Below the pieces are notes generated by a model, which was given only the letters and a program-made list of their open reading frames with translations, had not been told where the DNA came from and searched no databases. Below, piece after piece: positions 26,201 through 35,683 of a stretch of 55,918 bases of DNA (positions are counted from its first letter, which is position 1; each line of letters starts with the position of its first letter). This DNA comes from Oligoflexia bacterium (GTDB taxonomy: Bacteria; Bdellovibrionota; Bacteriovoracia; Bacteriovoracales; Bacteriovoracaceae), in contig JADGAM010000006.1 in NCBI GenBank assembly GCA_015232015.1, forward strand, positions 1 to 55,918, given 5' to 3'. The position numbers and the translations under genes are program-made.

Positions 26201-27297
26201 ATTTTTTCCTTGCTAATAAGCCGAGCAGAAAGTTTATTTATTATGGTGGAAAATGAAATATATTCAGGACAATTATCATCACATCTGCCGCATCCTACAC
26301 ACATATGATTTTTTTCTTCACCAAAGCGTTTTTTATAATCATAAATTTTATGAAATGTTTTAAAGCGCATTCTTGAAGCATTATCCTTTCGCATATCATG
26401 TCCTCCGGCCATCAAAGAAAATTTGGGAATATGACAAGAGGCCCACACTCTTCGTCTTTCACCTACATTAGGGTTGTCATCATAATGTAAATCATTGGTT
26501 GAAAAACAACTACAAGTAACACAAGTTGTATTGCATCTTCCACAAGCTATACATCTCTCTTTGTATTCATCCCAAAGTTTAGAGTCTGTATAAATAAAAG
26601 AAGGCATCTCTTCAACGTTAGGCAAAGTTACTTTTTTAAAATTTTTTTCAGGATAAAAAATTTCAAAATTATCATTATTGTTACTATTGTTACTATTGTT
26701 ACTATTGTTATTAGTAGTATTTGTAGAAAATAATGATTCAAAAATATTTTTAATTTTTGAATTTTTTACTTCATTAATTTCAATTGAAATCAGTGATTGA
26801 TGTTTGTTATTAGATATAGCAAAATCCCAATCGCTACTTTTGTTAGCATTCATTGATACACAAAAACAATTTTCAAATCCATCGACACATTCTATTAGAG
26901 CAAAAAAGACTTTTTCTCTTAATCGTTTATAATAAAAATCTTCTTCTACTCCATTTCTTAGAAAAATTTCATCAAGACGTTTAATGCCATTAATATCACA
27001 AGGTCTCATTAAAATATAAATAGGTTTAATAGATTTTATATCAGGGACATAAACTTGATCATAGGTGAAATTCATTATTGTTTGAGAAATTGGAAATATT
27101 ATATCTTTAGGTGAATATGTTGATTTTTCATTCCACTCAATATCATCGTAATTAGTTACTTTTTCATAATAAATTATATCTGTATTTGAAAATGCTCCAT
27201 CTCCTTTTTTTTTAACTGGAGCATAAACATTATAATATTCACTCAGTAAGTTAAAAATTTTATTAAATTCTTCTTTTGTAATATTTTTTTTCATCAC
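26197..27297 (-). CDS. asrA: Anaerobic sulfite reductase subunit A (ferredoxin-like)
   Basis: 366 residues, about 20 longer than the usual AsrA (near 347). Two 4Fe-4S motifs in the C-terminal third: CIACGRCNTTCVTC and CVGCGRCDDNC. YILMRPCDINGIKRLDEIF is a family segment. The extra length is an Asn/Ser run (NTTNNNSNNSNNSNNND) made by a 9-base repeat in the middle of the protein. First gene of asrABC; an FAD dehydrogenase gene ends 50 bases upstream and may belong to the same transcript. Confidence 0.92.
   Translation of the reverse strand: MMKKNITKEEFNKIFNLLSEYYNVYAPVKKKGDGAFSNTDIIYYEKVTNYDDIEWNEKSTYSPKDIIFPISQTIMNFTYDQVYVPDIKSIKPIYILMRPCDINGIKRLDEIFLRNGVEEDFYYKRLREKVFFALIECVDGFENCFCVSMNANKSSDWDFAISNNKHQSLISIEINEVKNSKIKNIFESLFSTNTTNNNSNNSNNSNNNDNFEIFYPEKNFKKVTLPNVEEMPSFIYTDSKLWDEYKERCIACGRCNTTCVTCSCFSTNDLHYDDNPNVGERRRVWASCHIPKFSLMAGGHDMRKDNASRMRFKTFHKIYDYKKRFGEEKNHMCVGCGRCDDNCPEYISFSTIINKLSARLISKEKI
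26684..26715 (-). repeat. 9-base microsatellite inside asrA
   Basis: ATTGTTACT is repeated on the plus strand (Ser-Asn-Asn units on the coding strand). In-frame expansion in a linker; neighbours differ by single bases. Confidence 0.85.
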
Positions 27298-27347
27298 AAT
27301 AGTTCCTTATTACCTTATTACCTTATTATTTTTTATATAGGCCTCTC

Positions 27348-28979
27348 TTAGAAATATTGAGTTATTGCTACGGCCGCCGATATGCCGTCAACAGCAGAGG
27401 AAGTTATTCCTCCAGCGTGGCCTGCTCCTTCTCCAACGGGGTAAAGACCATTATGAGATATTGATTGGAATGTTTTTTTATCTCTCAAAATAGTTACCGC
27501 CGAAGATGTTTTTGTTTCGGGGGCCACAAGTAAAGCGTTTTTGCTAAAACCTTTTAAGGATTTTTCAAAATGTTCAAGGCCACTAATAAGAGAGGAGATA
27601 ACAAATTCAGGGAAAATGTTAGAAAATATTTTTTTATTTACTAAAACAATACCAGAGGGAGAGGAACAAATGCCAGCTGTAATTGTTTTTTGAGTTGTAG
27701 TTATAGTTTTAGTTGTTCTTAAAAGATCATCAATATAAATTGCAGGTAAAGCTTTACCTTTAAAATTTTTTTCCGCAAATTCTTTTGATATTTGATAGGC
27801 CTTTTTTTCTATTTCTTCTTGAAATTTTATACCCTTTAGGTAACTTAGATCTGAATTTAAATTTGGATCTGAGTTTGATAAAAAATCAGCGAAATCAGAA
27901 GGTACTGTGCTAACAACTAATGCAGCATTAGAGAAACGTCCTCGTCTTCTAAAATTACTCATACCATTTATAACAAGTCCATCACATTTTGTTCCGGAAG
28001 AGATTATGTAACCACCTGGACACATACAAAAACTATAAACACCACGCTGAGTTTTTTTATCAGTGAAGGCCAAGCGATAGTTTGCACTTGGAAGAAGGTC
28101 GTTAGATGAAAAATTACCATATTGAATTTGATCGATATAATCTCTTCTATGTTCTATTCTTACTCCAATTGCAAAATTTTTCAGAGACATTTTTACGTTA
28201 TGTTTGTTTAGCAAATGGTATATATCATCTGCTGAGTGCCCGCTGGCCAATATAATATTATTAGAGTAGTGTTTTTCTTTTGATGCTAGTTGAATACCGA
28301 TTATTTTTTTAGATGGTTTTTCTTCGGTTATAAAATCTATTACTTTTGACTTATAAAATATTTTTGCACCTTTTTCTTCAAGATATCTTGAAATGTTACT
28401 AATAATTTTTGGCATTAGATTGGAGCCAATGTGAGGAGGGTTGTTGTAGATTATTTCAGCAGGAGCACCAAATTGGACAAGACGTTTTAGAATGTAAGGA
28501 AGATGAGGGGAACGAATTCTTGTAAATAATTTGCCATCACTAAATAATCCAGCACCTCCTGCTCCAAAACATACATTACTGTCAGGATTTATTTTTCCGC
28601 TTTTCCAAAAATTTGCAACAGAACGAATGCGTTCTAAAATATTTTCTCCTCTTTCAAAAATAATTGGTTTAACACCAAGATCAACAAATTTTAAAGCAGC
28701 AAATAATCCAGCTGGGCCAAATCCAATTATGATTGGAGGATTTTTTAATAATTCTTTATTATTATTAGGGATATCATTTTCTGTAAATGATTCTTCTAAA
28801 TCTTCATGATCATAAATTTTAATTTTATAGTTATACTTTGGAGTGCGGCCTCGATTTGCAGATCGAGCATCAAGTGATTTTGAAAGTATTTGATAGTTAC
28901 AATTGAAACTAAATTTGTCTTTTAAAAAAAAATCTAAATCTTGATCAAAATCCAAACAATAATCTTCTATATTTGCCAT
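27348..28979 (-). CDS. FAD-dependent dehydrogenase, COG2509 type
   Basis: 543 residues. The dinucleotide-binding loop IIGFGPAGLFAALKF comes after an N-terminal extension of about 80 residues; FGAGGAGLFSDGKLFTR, CMCPGGYI and SAVDGISAA near the C-terminus are typical of this uncharacterised flavoprotein family. Soluble and cytoplasmic by sequence. The substrate is unknown. It lies 50 bases upstream of asrA in the same direction, which may mean shared anaerobic expression. The intergenic bases include three TTATTACC units. Confidence 0.88.
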   Translation of the reverse strand: MANIEDYCLDFDQDLDFFLKDKFSFNCNYQILSKSLDARSANRGRTPKYNYKIKIYDHEDLEESFTENDIPNNNKELLKNPPIIIGFGPAGLFAALKFVDLGVKPIIFERGENILERIRSVANFWKSGKINPDSNVCFGAGGAGLFSDGKLFTRIRSPHLPYILKRLVQFGAPAEIIYNNPPHIGSNLMPKIISNISRYLEEKGAKIFYKSKVIDFITEEKPSKKIIGIQLASKEKHYSNNIILASGHSADDIYHLLNKHNVKMSLKNFAIGVRIEHRRDYIDQIQYGNFSSNDLLPSANYRLAFTDKKTQRGVYSFCMCPGGYIISSGTKCDGLVINGMSNFRRRGRFSNAALVVSTVPSDFADFLSNSDPNLNSDLSYLKGIKFQEEIEKKAYQISKEFAEKNFKGKALPAIYIDDLLRTTKTITTTQKTITAGICSSPSGIVLVNKKIFSNIFPEFVISSLISGLEHFEKSLKGFSKNALLVAPETKTSSAVTILRDKKTFQSISHNGLYPVGEGAGHAGGITSSAVDGISAAVAITQYF

Positions 28980-29200
28980 TTTAGTCCTGATTTATATTTT
29001 CGCAACTCACTTTTTATGCATTTGTTCTTGGGCATATTATATATTTTTTTTGCCTCATTATCTAATTCTAATTCTAATTTTAATTTGCTATTTGTCGTTC
29101 CATTTTTTTAAAAATGAAAATGTATTCTTTGCTACTTATAAATTATGTAACGTTAGGGTTAAGGGCCTGTGAAATAAGTGAAGTATTTTACTCGGATATT

Positions 29201-29974
29201 TTAAATAATTTGGTTTTTTTGCAAAACTCTCATCATGTGCTCCACATGTGAACCAGGCCAATATAGTTTTTGGCAGATTTTGCAAAAGGTGTAGGAATGG
29301 TAATGGTCCTTTATTTTGGGTGGAATAACATGTATGAGTTCATTTTCTTTCATCGTTAATAAATTCATATTTAATAACGACTCATTACAATTAAGACATC
29401 GAGTGAAAGGTTTTATCGAAGGATCGCCATAAAGATCCATCCTTACAAAAACTTCTTTTAATAAAGTTATTGGCCCATTCCCTCGAAGGAAAATAGCATG
29501 GGTAATTTTTTTTCTTTTTAATAAATTAACACTTTTACTAAGAATAATTCTTTCTTCTTTTAAAGCTCTATCTACGATATCATCTGCTGATAATTTTTTA
29601 TCACAGAGACTATCAAGACCACAAATTCTTAGAAGTTTAGTGAGATCCATCAGATTTTGTTCCAAAATAAATTTTTTTTGTTTTATTTGTCTTAAAGGAG
29701 GAGGTATCTGGTGTTTTTTTATATCTTTAATGTTTAAAGCTTCAAAAAGGGGATAAACAGTTACTCTAGCATCATTTGTCAGAAGATAAGAAAAATTTAC
29801 AGGCGTTCCATTTACTAAAATTAAATCAATTTCTGTACGAGGAACACCCAATGTTTCAATCAAATCTTTCACCGTATGAGGTTGAGCAAATAAAATATTA
29901 AAGTCCGTCTTCCTTTTTTCTTTTGGTAGAAAATAGTTTAATTCTTCATAAAAACGCATGGTGATAGTGATCAT
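29201..29974 (-). CDS. Ubiquitin-like plus Mut7-C RNase-like protein
   Basis: 257 residues. The first 85 or so form a ThiS/ubiquitin-like domain (MRFYEELNYFLP, ILVNGTPVNFSYLL, VTVYPLFEAL). Residues about 105-250 are the Mut7-C domain, a PIN-fold putative RNase: LTKLLRICGLDSLCD, EERIILSKSVNLLKRK and a C-terminal zinc ribbon (CLNC ... CKIC). The fusion of these two domains is common in bacteria. A role in RNA or ribosome quality control is inferred for the family; no activity can be read from the sequence. Confidence 0.85.
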   Translation of the reverse strand: MITITMRFYEELNYFLPKEKRKTDFNILFAQPHTVKDLIETLGVPRTEIDLILVNGTPVNFSYLLTNDARVTVYPLFEALNIKDIKKHQIPPPLRQIKQKKFILEQNLMDLTKLLRICGLDSLCDKKLSADDIVDRALKEERIILSKSVNLLKRKKITHAIFLRGNGPITLLKEVFVRMDLYGDPSIKPFTRCLNCNESLLNMNLLTMKENELIHVIPPKIKDHYHSYTFCKICQKLYWPGSHVEHMMRVLQKNQII

Positions 29975-30040
29975 AATATTTGCATATAGTATATAAAATA
30001 TACATTAAAGTATTAATTAATATGAACAGAGAAATATCTT

Positions 30041-31042
30041 TCAGGGTAACAAAACAATTTTTCCATAAGCACCTTCTTGCATGATTAAAGTATGCGCTTC
30101 AGAGGCATTTGTTAATGGAATCTCTTTTCTAATAATTGGGTTTATTATATGATTTTTTAATCCGCTAGCTATTGCTGAATGAACTTGATAAGATTCTTCT
30201 TCTGGGATTTTAAGATTTAATATTCCTTTTACTGTACCTTCATTGCTCATCAGTAAACGAGGATCAATTTCAATTGTGCCTCTACTGCCAACTATAACAA
30301 CTACTCCGTGAAGAGCTAAAATTGATAAATCATTTTGCAGATTTTTATTGGCCAGCATTTCAATAATAACCTTAACACCTTTACCTTTAGTAATATCCCT
30401 GATTTTATTTAAGTAATCATTTTCCAAATGATTTAATACATAGTCAGCGCCTAAATCTTTTACTAACTGTTGTCCTTTTTGAGTGCCAGCAGTCCCTATA
30501 ATACGTAAACCTCTTGAACGAGCAAGTTGCAATAAAGCAGTACCAACTCCACCACTCGCTCCGTGTATTAAAAGCCATTGTCCTGGGCCGGCATAGGCCT
30601 TATTAAAAAGAGCTCGGTAGGCCGTCACATAAGGAACGTTAATTCCTGCTCCTTGAGAGAAACTTATGTCATCGGGGAGAGGATAGACTTGAGATATCTC
30701 ACAGAGGGCCAGCTGAGCATAAGTACCACTTAAAGATCCTGCAATATAGACTCTACTTCCAACTTTTAAATCTTTTGTTAAAGATGAGTACAAACCCTTT
30801 TTTATGTTTCCTTCTACATCTGGAGATATTGCTTGAATTATTCCTGCTCCATCAATACCAGGAGTATAAGGGAAAACAAGATTTAACGGATAATTACCTG
30901 AACGAATGTAAGTATCGACAGGATTTACTCCGGCAGCAAATACTCTTACTACAACTTGTCCATGATCTGCTTTAGGGTCCGGGATCTCTTCCATTTCTAA
31001 AACTTCTGGCCCACCAGTTTTTTTTACTCTAATTGCTTTCAT
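30041..31042 (-). CDS. Quinone oxidoreductase, zinc-free MDR family
   Basis: 333 residues of the medium-chain dehydrogenase family: GRPGHGE-type catalytic zinc site is absent, VFAAGVNPVDTYIRSGNYP and TPGIDGAGII match NADPH:quinone reductases (Qor, zeta-crystallin like), and the nucleotide fold has IHGASGGVGTALLQLARS. It should reduce quinones with NADPH in the cytoplasm. An independent gene: 66 bases separate it from the downstream Mut7-C gene. A clear -10 element is not visible. Confidence 0.88.
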   Translation of the reverse strand: MKAIRVKKTGGPEVLEMEEIPDPKADHGQVVVRVFAAGVNPVDTYIRSGNYPLNLVFPYTPGIDGAGIIQAISPDVEGNIKKGLYSSLTKDLKVGSRVYIAGSLSGTYAQLALCEISQVYPLPDDISFSQGAGINVPYVTAYRALFNKAYAGPGQWLLIHGASGGVGTALLQLARSRGLRIIGTAGTQKGQQLVKDLGADYVLNHLENDYLNKIRDITKGKGVKVIIEMLANKNLQNDLSILALHGVVVIVGSRGTIEIDPRLLMSNEGTVKGILNLKIPEEESYQVHSAIASGLKNHIINPIIRKEIPLTNASEAHTLIMQEGAYGKIVLLP

Positions 31043-31299
31043 TAAAATCTCCTACTAGCTTTAAAACTTCAGGTGATCTTAGACTTAAATTTCAAAGTAC
31101 TCAATGTTGTTTTTAAATCCTAATTACCATACTTTGGTTTTCTCAGACTCTCGTTCTATTTTGATTTCTGCGGTCAATAGATTGGATTGTTAATTTTTCA
31201 AAATGAGCAAATTTGATATTAGAATTATGAGATTAGAATCTGCTAAGTTTGCACGAACGCTGGCATCGTGATCCTATTATGGAAAATTAGAATAGGTTC

Positions 31300-31322
31300 T
31301 TAGGGCCCGTCAAACAATAACT
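31300..31322. repeat. Family B half-element
   Basis: 22 of 23 bases match 12606-12628, the left arm and loop of the strong palindrome before tRNA-Pro. The right arm is missing here. It lies just past the stop of the 31329-31976 gene. Confidence 0.65.
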
Positions 31323-31328
31323 TTTTAT

Positions 31329-31976
31329 TTATTCCGCCATAATCTTATCTATTTCTTTTTGTGTTTGTTGTAGTTGTATCTCCATTTCTTTGATTTTTTC
31401 TATATCTTGTATATTTTGACCATTATTTGATTCAGCATAATTTTTTAAATATGTATTATTTTTATTTTTTGTTGTAGTTAAAGTTGTTGAGGCCGGTGAA
31501 CGACTTTTTTTTAGAAATTTTTCAACTGCTTCAACTGTACTATTGTCATTATTATCACTACTGTTACTGTTATTTTTATCCACTTTATTTTCCTTTTCAA
31601 TTTGATCTTTAGCGTATTTATTGGCCAAACGAGATAATTCAGTATTATTTTGTAGATGTTGTTTGGCCTTCTCTGTTATTGCAGATAGATCACTGTTATT
31701 TAATTTTCTAATTTCATTTTGGATTTTTTTTGCTTCTTCTGAGCTAATTTTATTAGTGGCCGCCAATTGATCAACTGTATTTAATAAATCTTCTTTCTTT
31801 AAAGTAACATTATTAAATGAATCATCTGCAATACCATCGTGAATATCAATTTTAAAAGTATAAAAAACAAAATAAAAAATATTTACTAGAATGATTAGAG
31901 TTATCAGGGCAATTGATTTGGAGATAATTTTATCAATTAAAAATATTTTAATTCCTTCTTTTGCTCTTTTTTTCAT
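31329..31976 (-). CDS. Single-pass membrane protein with coiled-coil outer part
   Basis: About 215 residues from the ATG at 31976, preferred because GGAG lies 6 bases upstream; the ORF opens 15 bases earlier. One membrane segment (IALITLIILVNIFYFVFYTF) near residues 23-42 leaves a short basic cytoplasmic end and a long, charged exterior part with heptad-like helices (KEEDLLNTVDQLAATNKI, IEKIKEMEIQLQQTQKEIDK) and an Asn/Ser-rich stretch. Function not recognised. Confidence 0.68.
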   Translation of the reverse strand: MKKRAKEGIKIFLIDKIISKSIALITLIILVNIFYFVFYTFKIDIHDGIADDSFNNVTLKKEDLLNTVDQLAATNKISSEEAKKIQNEIRKLNNSDLSAITEKAKQHLQNNTELSRLANKYAKDQIEKENKVDKNNSNSSDNNDNSTVEAVEKFLKKSRSPASTTLTTTKNKNNTYLKNYAESNNGQNIQDIEKIKEMEIQLQQTQKEIDKIMAE

Positions 31977-32020
31977 AGATTTCTCCATCACATTAATAAA
32001 ATAAAGTTAGGTATTGGTTA

Positions 32021-32048
32021 GGAATGGGAACTTAATAACTTCCCATTC
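32021..32048. repeat. Family C palindrome
   Basis: GAATGGGAA and TTCCCATTC pair perfectly around CTTAATAAC. Related sequences stand at 36731-36754 and 37940-37957. Confidence 0.7.
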
Positions 32049-32252
32049 ATTAGATAGAAACCTATTAAAATAGTCGGAATTAAAAATGTATTACTTTAAT
32101 ATTTTAGATAAATTTTTTTAGATAAATTTTAGATAAATTTTTAGATAAGATTGTGAATAAGATTTGAGATTGATTAATATTTTGTATGAATATATTAATA
32201 TATTCAATGTTAAATAAAAGTGCTGGTTTTTGGTCTTATTTTAAGTGAAGTT

Positions 32253-32759
32253 TTAAGCGAAGTTTAAATTTGCATAATCACCTGAAGAACGTGATTTGCG
32301 ACCATCATAATTTATGTTTTCGTCTCGTTCTGCTTCTTCTTTACATTGGATGCATAGGTCAGCTGTAGGACGAGCAATTAAACGTGAATAAGCAATTGGG
32401 CCACCACAATCTTTGCAATAACCATATTCATTGTTATCCAGTCTTTTTAGTGCTTCATCTATCTTTTTCTCATATAGATTTTCGCGGGTACGGAAACGCA
32501 AGCGCTGAAAATTGGAGAGATCAGCGTTAGCATGATCGACGTCATCGCTTCTCTCTTCTGATTCCAAATTAAATTCCTCTGTAATGCAATTTTTGAAAAC
32601 AAGATTTTGTTTTTGCTGTTCTAATATTTCTTTTAGCATTTTTAATTGATGTGCTGTTAAATATTCATTTGCAGCAGAAACAGCATTAGCTTTGGCGTGT
32701 AAATGTCTTAGTGTTGAATTAGAGACTGTGCTTAGTTCTTGATCAAACAATACTTTCAT
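32253..32759 (-). CDS. DksA/TraR-family zinc-finger protein
   Basis: About 168 residues from the ATG at 32759, with GGAGGG six bases upstream; an in-frame ATG 15 bases earlier lies in that ribosome site. The C-terminal half holds the family zinc finger YGYCKDCGGPIAYSRLIARP followed by CIQC; the N-terminal half is a coiled-coil. DksA-type proteins bind RNA polymerase in its secondary channel and act with ppGpp to reset transcription. The long N-terminal region is unlike canonical DksA, so a paralogue is likely. Upstream a palindrome at 32877-32896 lies between this gene and the divergent kinase-like gene. Confidence 0.85.
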   Translation of the reverse strand: MKVLFDQELSTVSNSTLRHLHAKANAVSAANEYLTAHQLKMLKEILEQQKQNLVFKNCITEEFNLESEERSDDVDHANADLSNFQRLRFRTRENLYEKKIDEALKRLDNNEYGYCKDCGGPIAYSRLIARPTADLCIQCKEEAERDENINYDGRKSRSSGDYANLNFA

Positions 32760-33097
32760 CGAAATCCCTCCCATTACAAATACATTGTCTATATCAAATT
32801 CTAATTTTTAAAAATTGTTTAATAATAAAAAAAATTAAACAAAAATCAGATTCAAAATTAAAATTATAATCTAACTTCATCTGCGAACGCAGATGAGAAT
32901 CAAAATAAGACTTAAAACAAAATTTTAAATTACTTCCCCAGTATTTAAATTATTACTGATTAAATCAGATATTTATTGTTAAAGCAAATAAAAATTTCTC
33001 ACATTTTTTTCTCTTTATAATAAGAAAATTTTAGGATAAAAATTTTTAAGGATGAAATTAAGCGCTAAAAAATCTCGATAGGATTATAAGAAATTAT
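32760..33097. other. Intergenic region between divergent genes
   Basis: 338 AT-rich bases between the DksA-like gene and the kinase-like gene; apart from the palindrome at 32877-32896 I see no RNA gene or ORF. Confidence 0.6.
32877..32896. promoter_or_regulatory. Perfect palindrome, candidate operator
   Basis: TCATCTGCG and CGCAGATGA pair with only AA between. Unlike the surrounding AT-rich DNA it is GC-balanced. No T-run follows, so a protein-binding site fits better than a terminator. Confidence 0.4.
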
Positions 33098-33874
33098 ATG
33101 AATAAACCTGATTCAAATTTAATAGAAGATAAAGAGACAAATAAAGAGACAAATAAAGAGACAGACAAAGATACAGACAAAGATCCAGACAAAGATCCAG
33201 ATAAAAATAAAGATAAAAAGATAGATAAAAATAAGGGTAAAGTAAAACTTCCTTCTCGTCATAATTTGCAATTGGGGCGTCGTCTTTTTCATTTTGCTAA
33301 TGGTGCTGCAATAGCTACCATGTATAATCTATTTTGGGAGCACAATCAGGTTGTATATATTATTGGGTTAGGGGCATCACTTCTCTATATTGTGGAGCAA
33401 GTGAGATTGGCGTATCCCGAGTTGGCAAATAAGTTTAGTTGGATTAGTAATTTTTTATTGAGAGCAGAAGAAGAAATAAAAGAATCTGCAGCAGTACCAT
33501 ATGCAATGGCATTGTTACTTACTATAATAAGCTTTCCAAAAACAGTCGCAGTCATTGCAATATATACGTTATCAATATCAGATCCGCTCTCGGCAATTAT
33601 TGGAATAACATATGGTAAAAAAAAGATTGTTCGTAATAAAAGTTTAGAAGGATCATTAGCATTTTTTATTTCAACTTTAATTATTTGTCTTTATGTCTTA
33701 ATTAATGCACATTCAGGATATGTCATGCCAATTGTAAAAGCATCAATACTAATTGCATTTATTGTTGCTTTATTTGAATTAATCCCTTTACGGTTAGATG
33801 ATAATCTAACAATTCCTCTTTTTACTTCAATGATTAGTTGGACAATAATTCATTTAATGGGAATTCCTGTGTAA
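33098..33874 (+). CDS. Phytol/dolichol-kinase-like membrane protein
   Basis: 258 residues. The N-terminal 48 residues are Lys/Asp/Glu/Thr-rich repeats (KETNKETDKDTDKDPDKD) generated by tandem 12-base units. Then come LGRRLFHFANGAAI, SISDPLSAIIGITYGKKK, NKSLEGSLAFFIS and LIPLRLDDNLTIPLF, which are motifs of the CTP-dependent polyprenol/phytol kinase and diacylglycerol kinase (SEC59-like) family. It should phosphorylate a lipid alcohol within the membrane, about seven helices. Convergent with the ABC permease gene, 15 bases apart. Confidence 0.82.
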   Translation: MNKPDSNLIEDKETNKETNKETDKDTDKDPDKDPDKNKDKKIDKNKGKVKLPSRHNLQLGRRLFHFANGAAIATMYNLFWEHNQVVYIIGLGASLLYIVEQVRLAYPELANKFSWISNFLLRAEEEIKESAAVPYAMALLLTIISFPKTVAVIAIYTLSISDPLSAIIGITYGKKKIVRNKSLEGSLAFFISTLIICLYVLINAHSGYVMPIVKASILIAFIVALFELIPLRLDDNLTIPLFTSMISWTIIHLMGIPV

Positions 33875-33889
33875 TCATTATCAAATTAA

Positions 33890-35683
33890 TTATAGAAAAT
33901 GGATTAGTTCTTTAGCACATTTAGATAGTGGTAATCCTACAATAGGACACTGAATGAAATATTTTAAGAGTTGAGGTTTATCTTTTAAGACCATTTCTTT
34001 TATACAAAGATTTAATATTATAAAATCATTGCTACCTTCCAATTTTCCATTATCGATACTATTTTTTATATAACTGCAATTAATAGTTTTCAATTTACTG
34101 ACAGGTAACTCTTTTTTATTAATGGATAGAGAGAATAGTTCGTATTGACCAAAATCATTTTTATTTATAAGGGAGATAGCATATCTAAGATAACGATAAA
34201 AACCAAAAGGAGCATCTTTCATTAAATTTAATAGATTTTGATTTAACGAGACATCACCATAAATAATACTTAAAGCGATTCCTATAAATTGATAAGTATC
34301 TTTTTTATTATGTAGATAGTTGATTATTTCAGATTTAGAGAAATTTTTATTTACTATTTTAGAGACTACATAAAGAGTATTAGAATAAGCATTAGGGTCA
34401 TTTTGATTTATTTCATCTAATTTATTAAAAACTACTTCTAGGTCTTGTTCGGAGAAAATTACTCCATCAAATAGATCTAAGACTAAACGAAAAGATGACC
34501 ATTCATTTTTATTTTCAATAAATTTCTTAATGCCAACTTTTGTAACAATTTCTTCTTTATTGTTTGTGAAATATTTATAACCAATTAAACGATTAAAATT
34601 TTCTTTTGAAATATCACTGGTAAGGATTTTAATTAAATCATTACCCTTTATTTCAGGTCCTAAATTACCTAAGTAATTAATTTGTGCGACTACATCGTTT
34701 TGAGAGTTTTCTGATATATTTTTTATGCTCTTGTAAGAAAGGATATAGCTAATAGAAAATAGTGAAAAAGTAATTAGAATAGCAATAGCATTTAAATATA
34801 TTTTAAATTTATTTCTATTAATCTTTAGTACTGTGAAATTATTATTGATAGTTAAGATAATTACAAATGTTGAAAATAAAAATAAAACAAATATTGGAGC
34901 AGCCGTAAATTTTCTAAAGATAAAAATAATAAAAAGTGATGCTAGAACAATTAAAACAGAAAAATATTTTTTTACTAAAAAGTCTAAAAAATAATTAAAT
35001 AGATAGATAATTTCTCCAAAACTATGTTTGCCATTTCCTCCTTGATGAAGAATTTTATCTTTTGATGTTTGCTGAGAATTAGCAATAACCGAGGAAGGAA
35101 GGCACATAAATAATAAAATTAATATTGAAATTATTGTCATCCAATAACCAAGAGTATCTCCTTGATTAATATTAAACTCAGTAACACGTTCAGTATTTAT
35201 TACTTTGTTTTTTATAATTTTTTTAAATTTAATTTTATTATTTTTATAGGTTGATTCACTAGTTTCTTTTGTGGCAATGCTATTATTAAGTGTTGTGTTT
35301 GAAGTATGAGTGGTGTTGGTGATATATTCTTTGTTTAGAACTGTTTTTGTAATAAATGGAACGGCAAATATTACTACGGTTAATAAAATCATTCCAAAAA
35401 TAAAGTTAATTAATTTTAATTTTACAAAATAAAAAAATATTTTACTTTTCCGCAATGGAGTTAAGAATAGCCAGTTAAGATTATTTGAGTAAGTTATCCC
35501 CCAAGACATAAAGATTAAAAAATAGATGACGGCAAATAATAATATTACCATGGTCATATCTTCAATTTGAAAATCTTCGGGAAATAAAATTGGCCACGCA
35601 GTATAAACTAATAAAAAAATAAAAGTGACTATTAATTGAACACCTAAAAATCTAAATGAAAAAAGATATATCATGTTACGCAA
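33890..35683 (-). CDS. ABC transporter membrane subunit
   Basis: About 598 residues. The start is taken as TTG at 35683 with AGGAG 9 bases upstream, overlapping the ATPase stop by eight bases; an upstream in-frame ATG at 35725 is the alternative. About seven membrane segments in the first half (for example LIVTFIFLLVYTAWPILF, MVILLFAVIYFLIFMSWG, WMTIISILILLFMCLPSS) are followed by a soluble, charged C-terminal half of about 280 residues (DLLKILTSDISKENFNRLIGY and similar). This resembles exporter/regulator subunits of the ABC-2 type. The soluble part is unusual for that class and unrecognised. Co-transcribed with the ATPase. Confidence 0.75.
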   Translation of the reverse strand: MRNMIYLFSFRFLGVQLIVTFIFLLVYTAWPILFPEDFQIEDMTMVILLFAVIYFLIFMSWGITYSNNLNWLFLTPLRKSKIFFYFVKLKLINFIFGMILLTVVIFAVPFITKTVLNKEYITNTTHTSNTTLNNSIATKETSESTYKNNKIKFKKIIKNKVINTERVTEFNINQGDTLGYWMTIISILILLFMCLPSSVIANSQQTSKDKILHQGGNGKHSFGEIIYLFNYFLDFLVKKYFSVLIVLASLFIIFIFRKFTAAPIFVLFLFSTFVIILTINNNFTVLKINRNKFKIYLNAIAILITFSLFSISYILSYKSIKNISENSQNDVVAQINYLGNLGPEIKGNDLIKILTSDISKENFNRLIGYKYFTNNKEEIVTKVGIKKFIENKNEWSSFRLVLDLFDGVIFSEQDLEVVFNKLDEINQNDPNAYSNTLYVVSKIVNKNFSKSEIINYLHNKKDTYQFIGIALSIIYGDVSLNQNLLNLMKDAPFGFYRYLRYAISLINKNDFGQYELFSLSINKKELPVSKLKTINCSYIKNSIDNGKLEGSNDFIILNLCIKEMVLKDKPQLLKYFIQCPIVGLPLSKCAKELIHFL

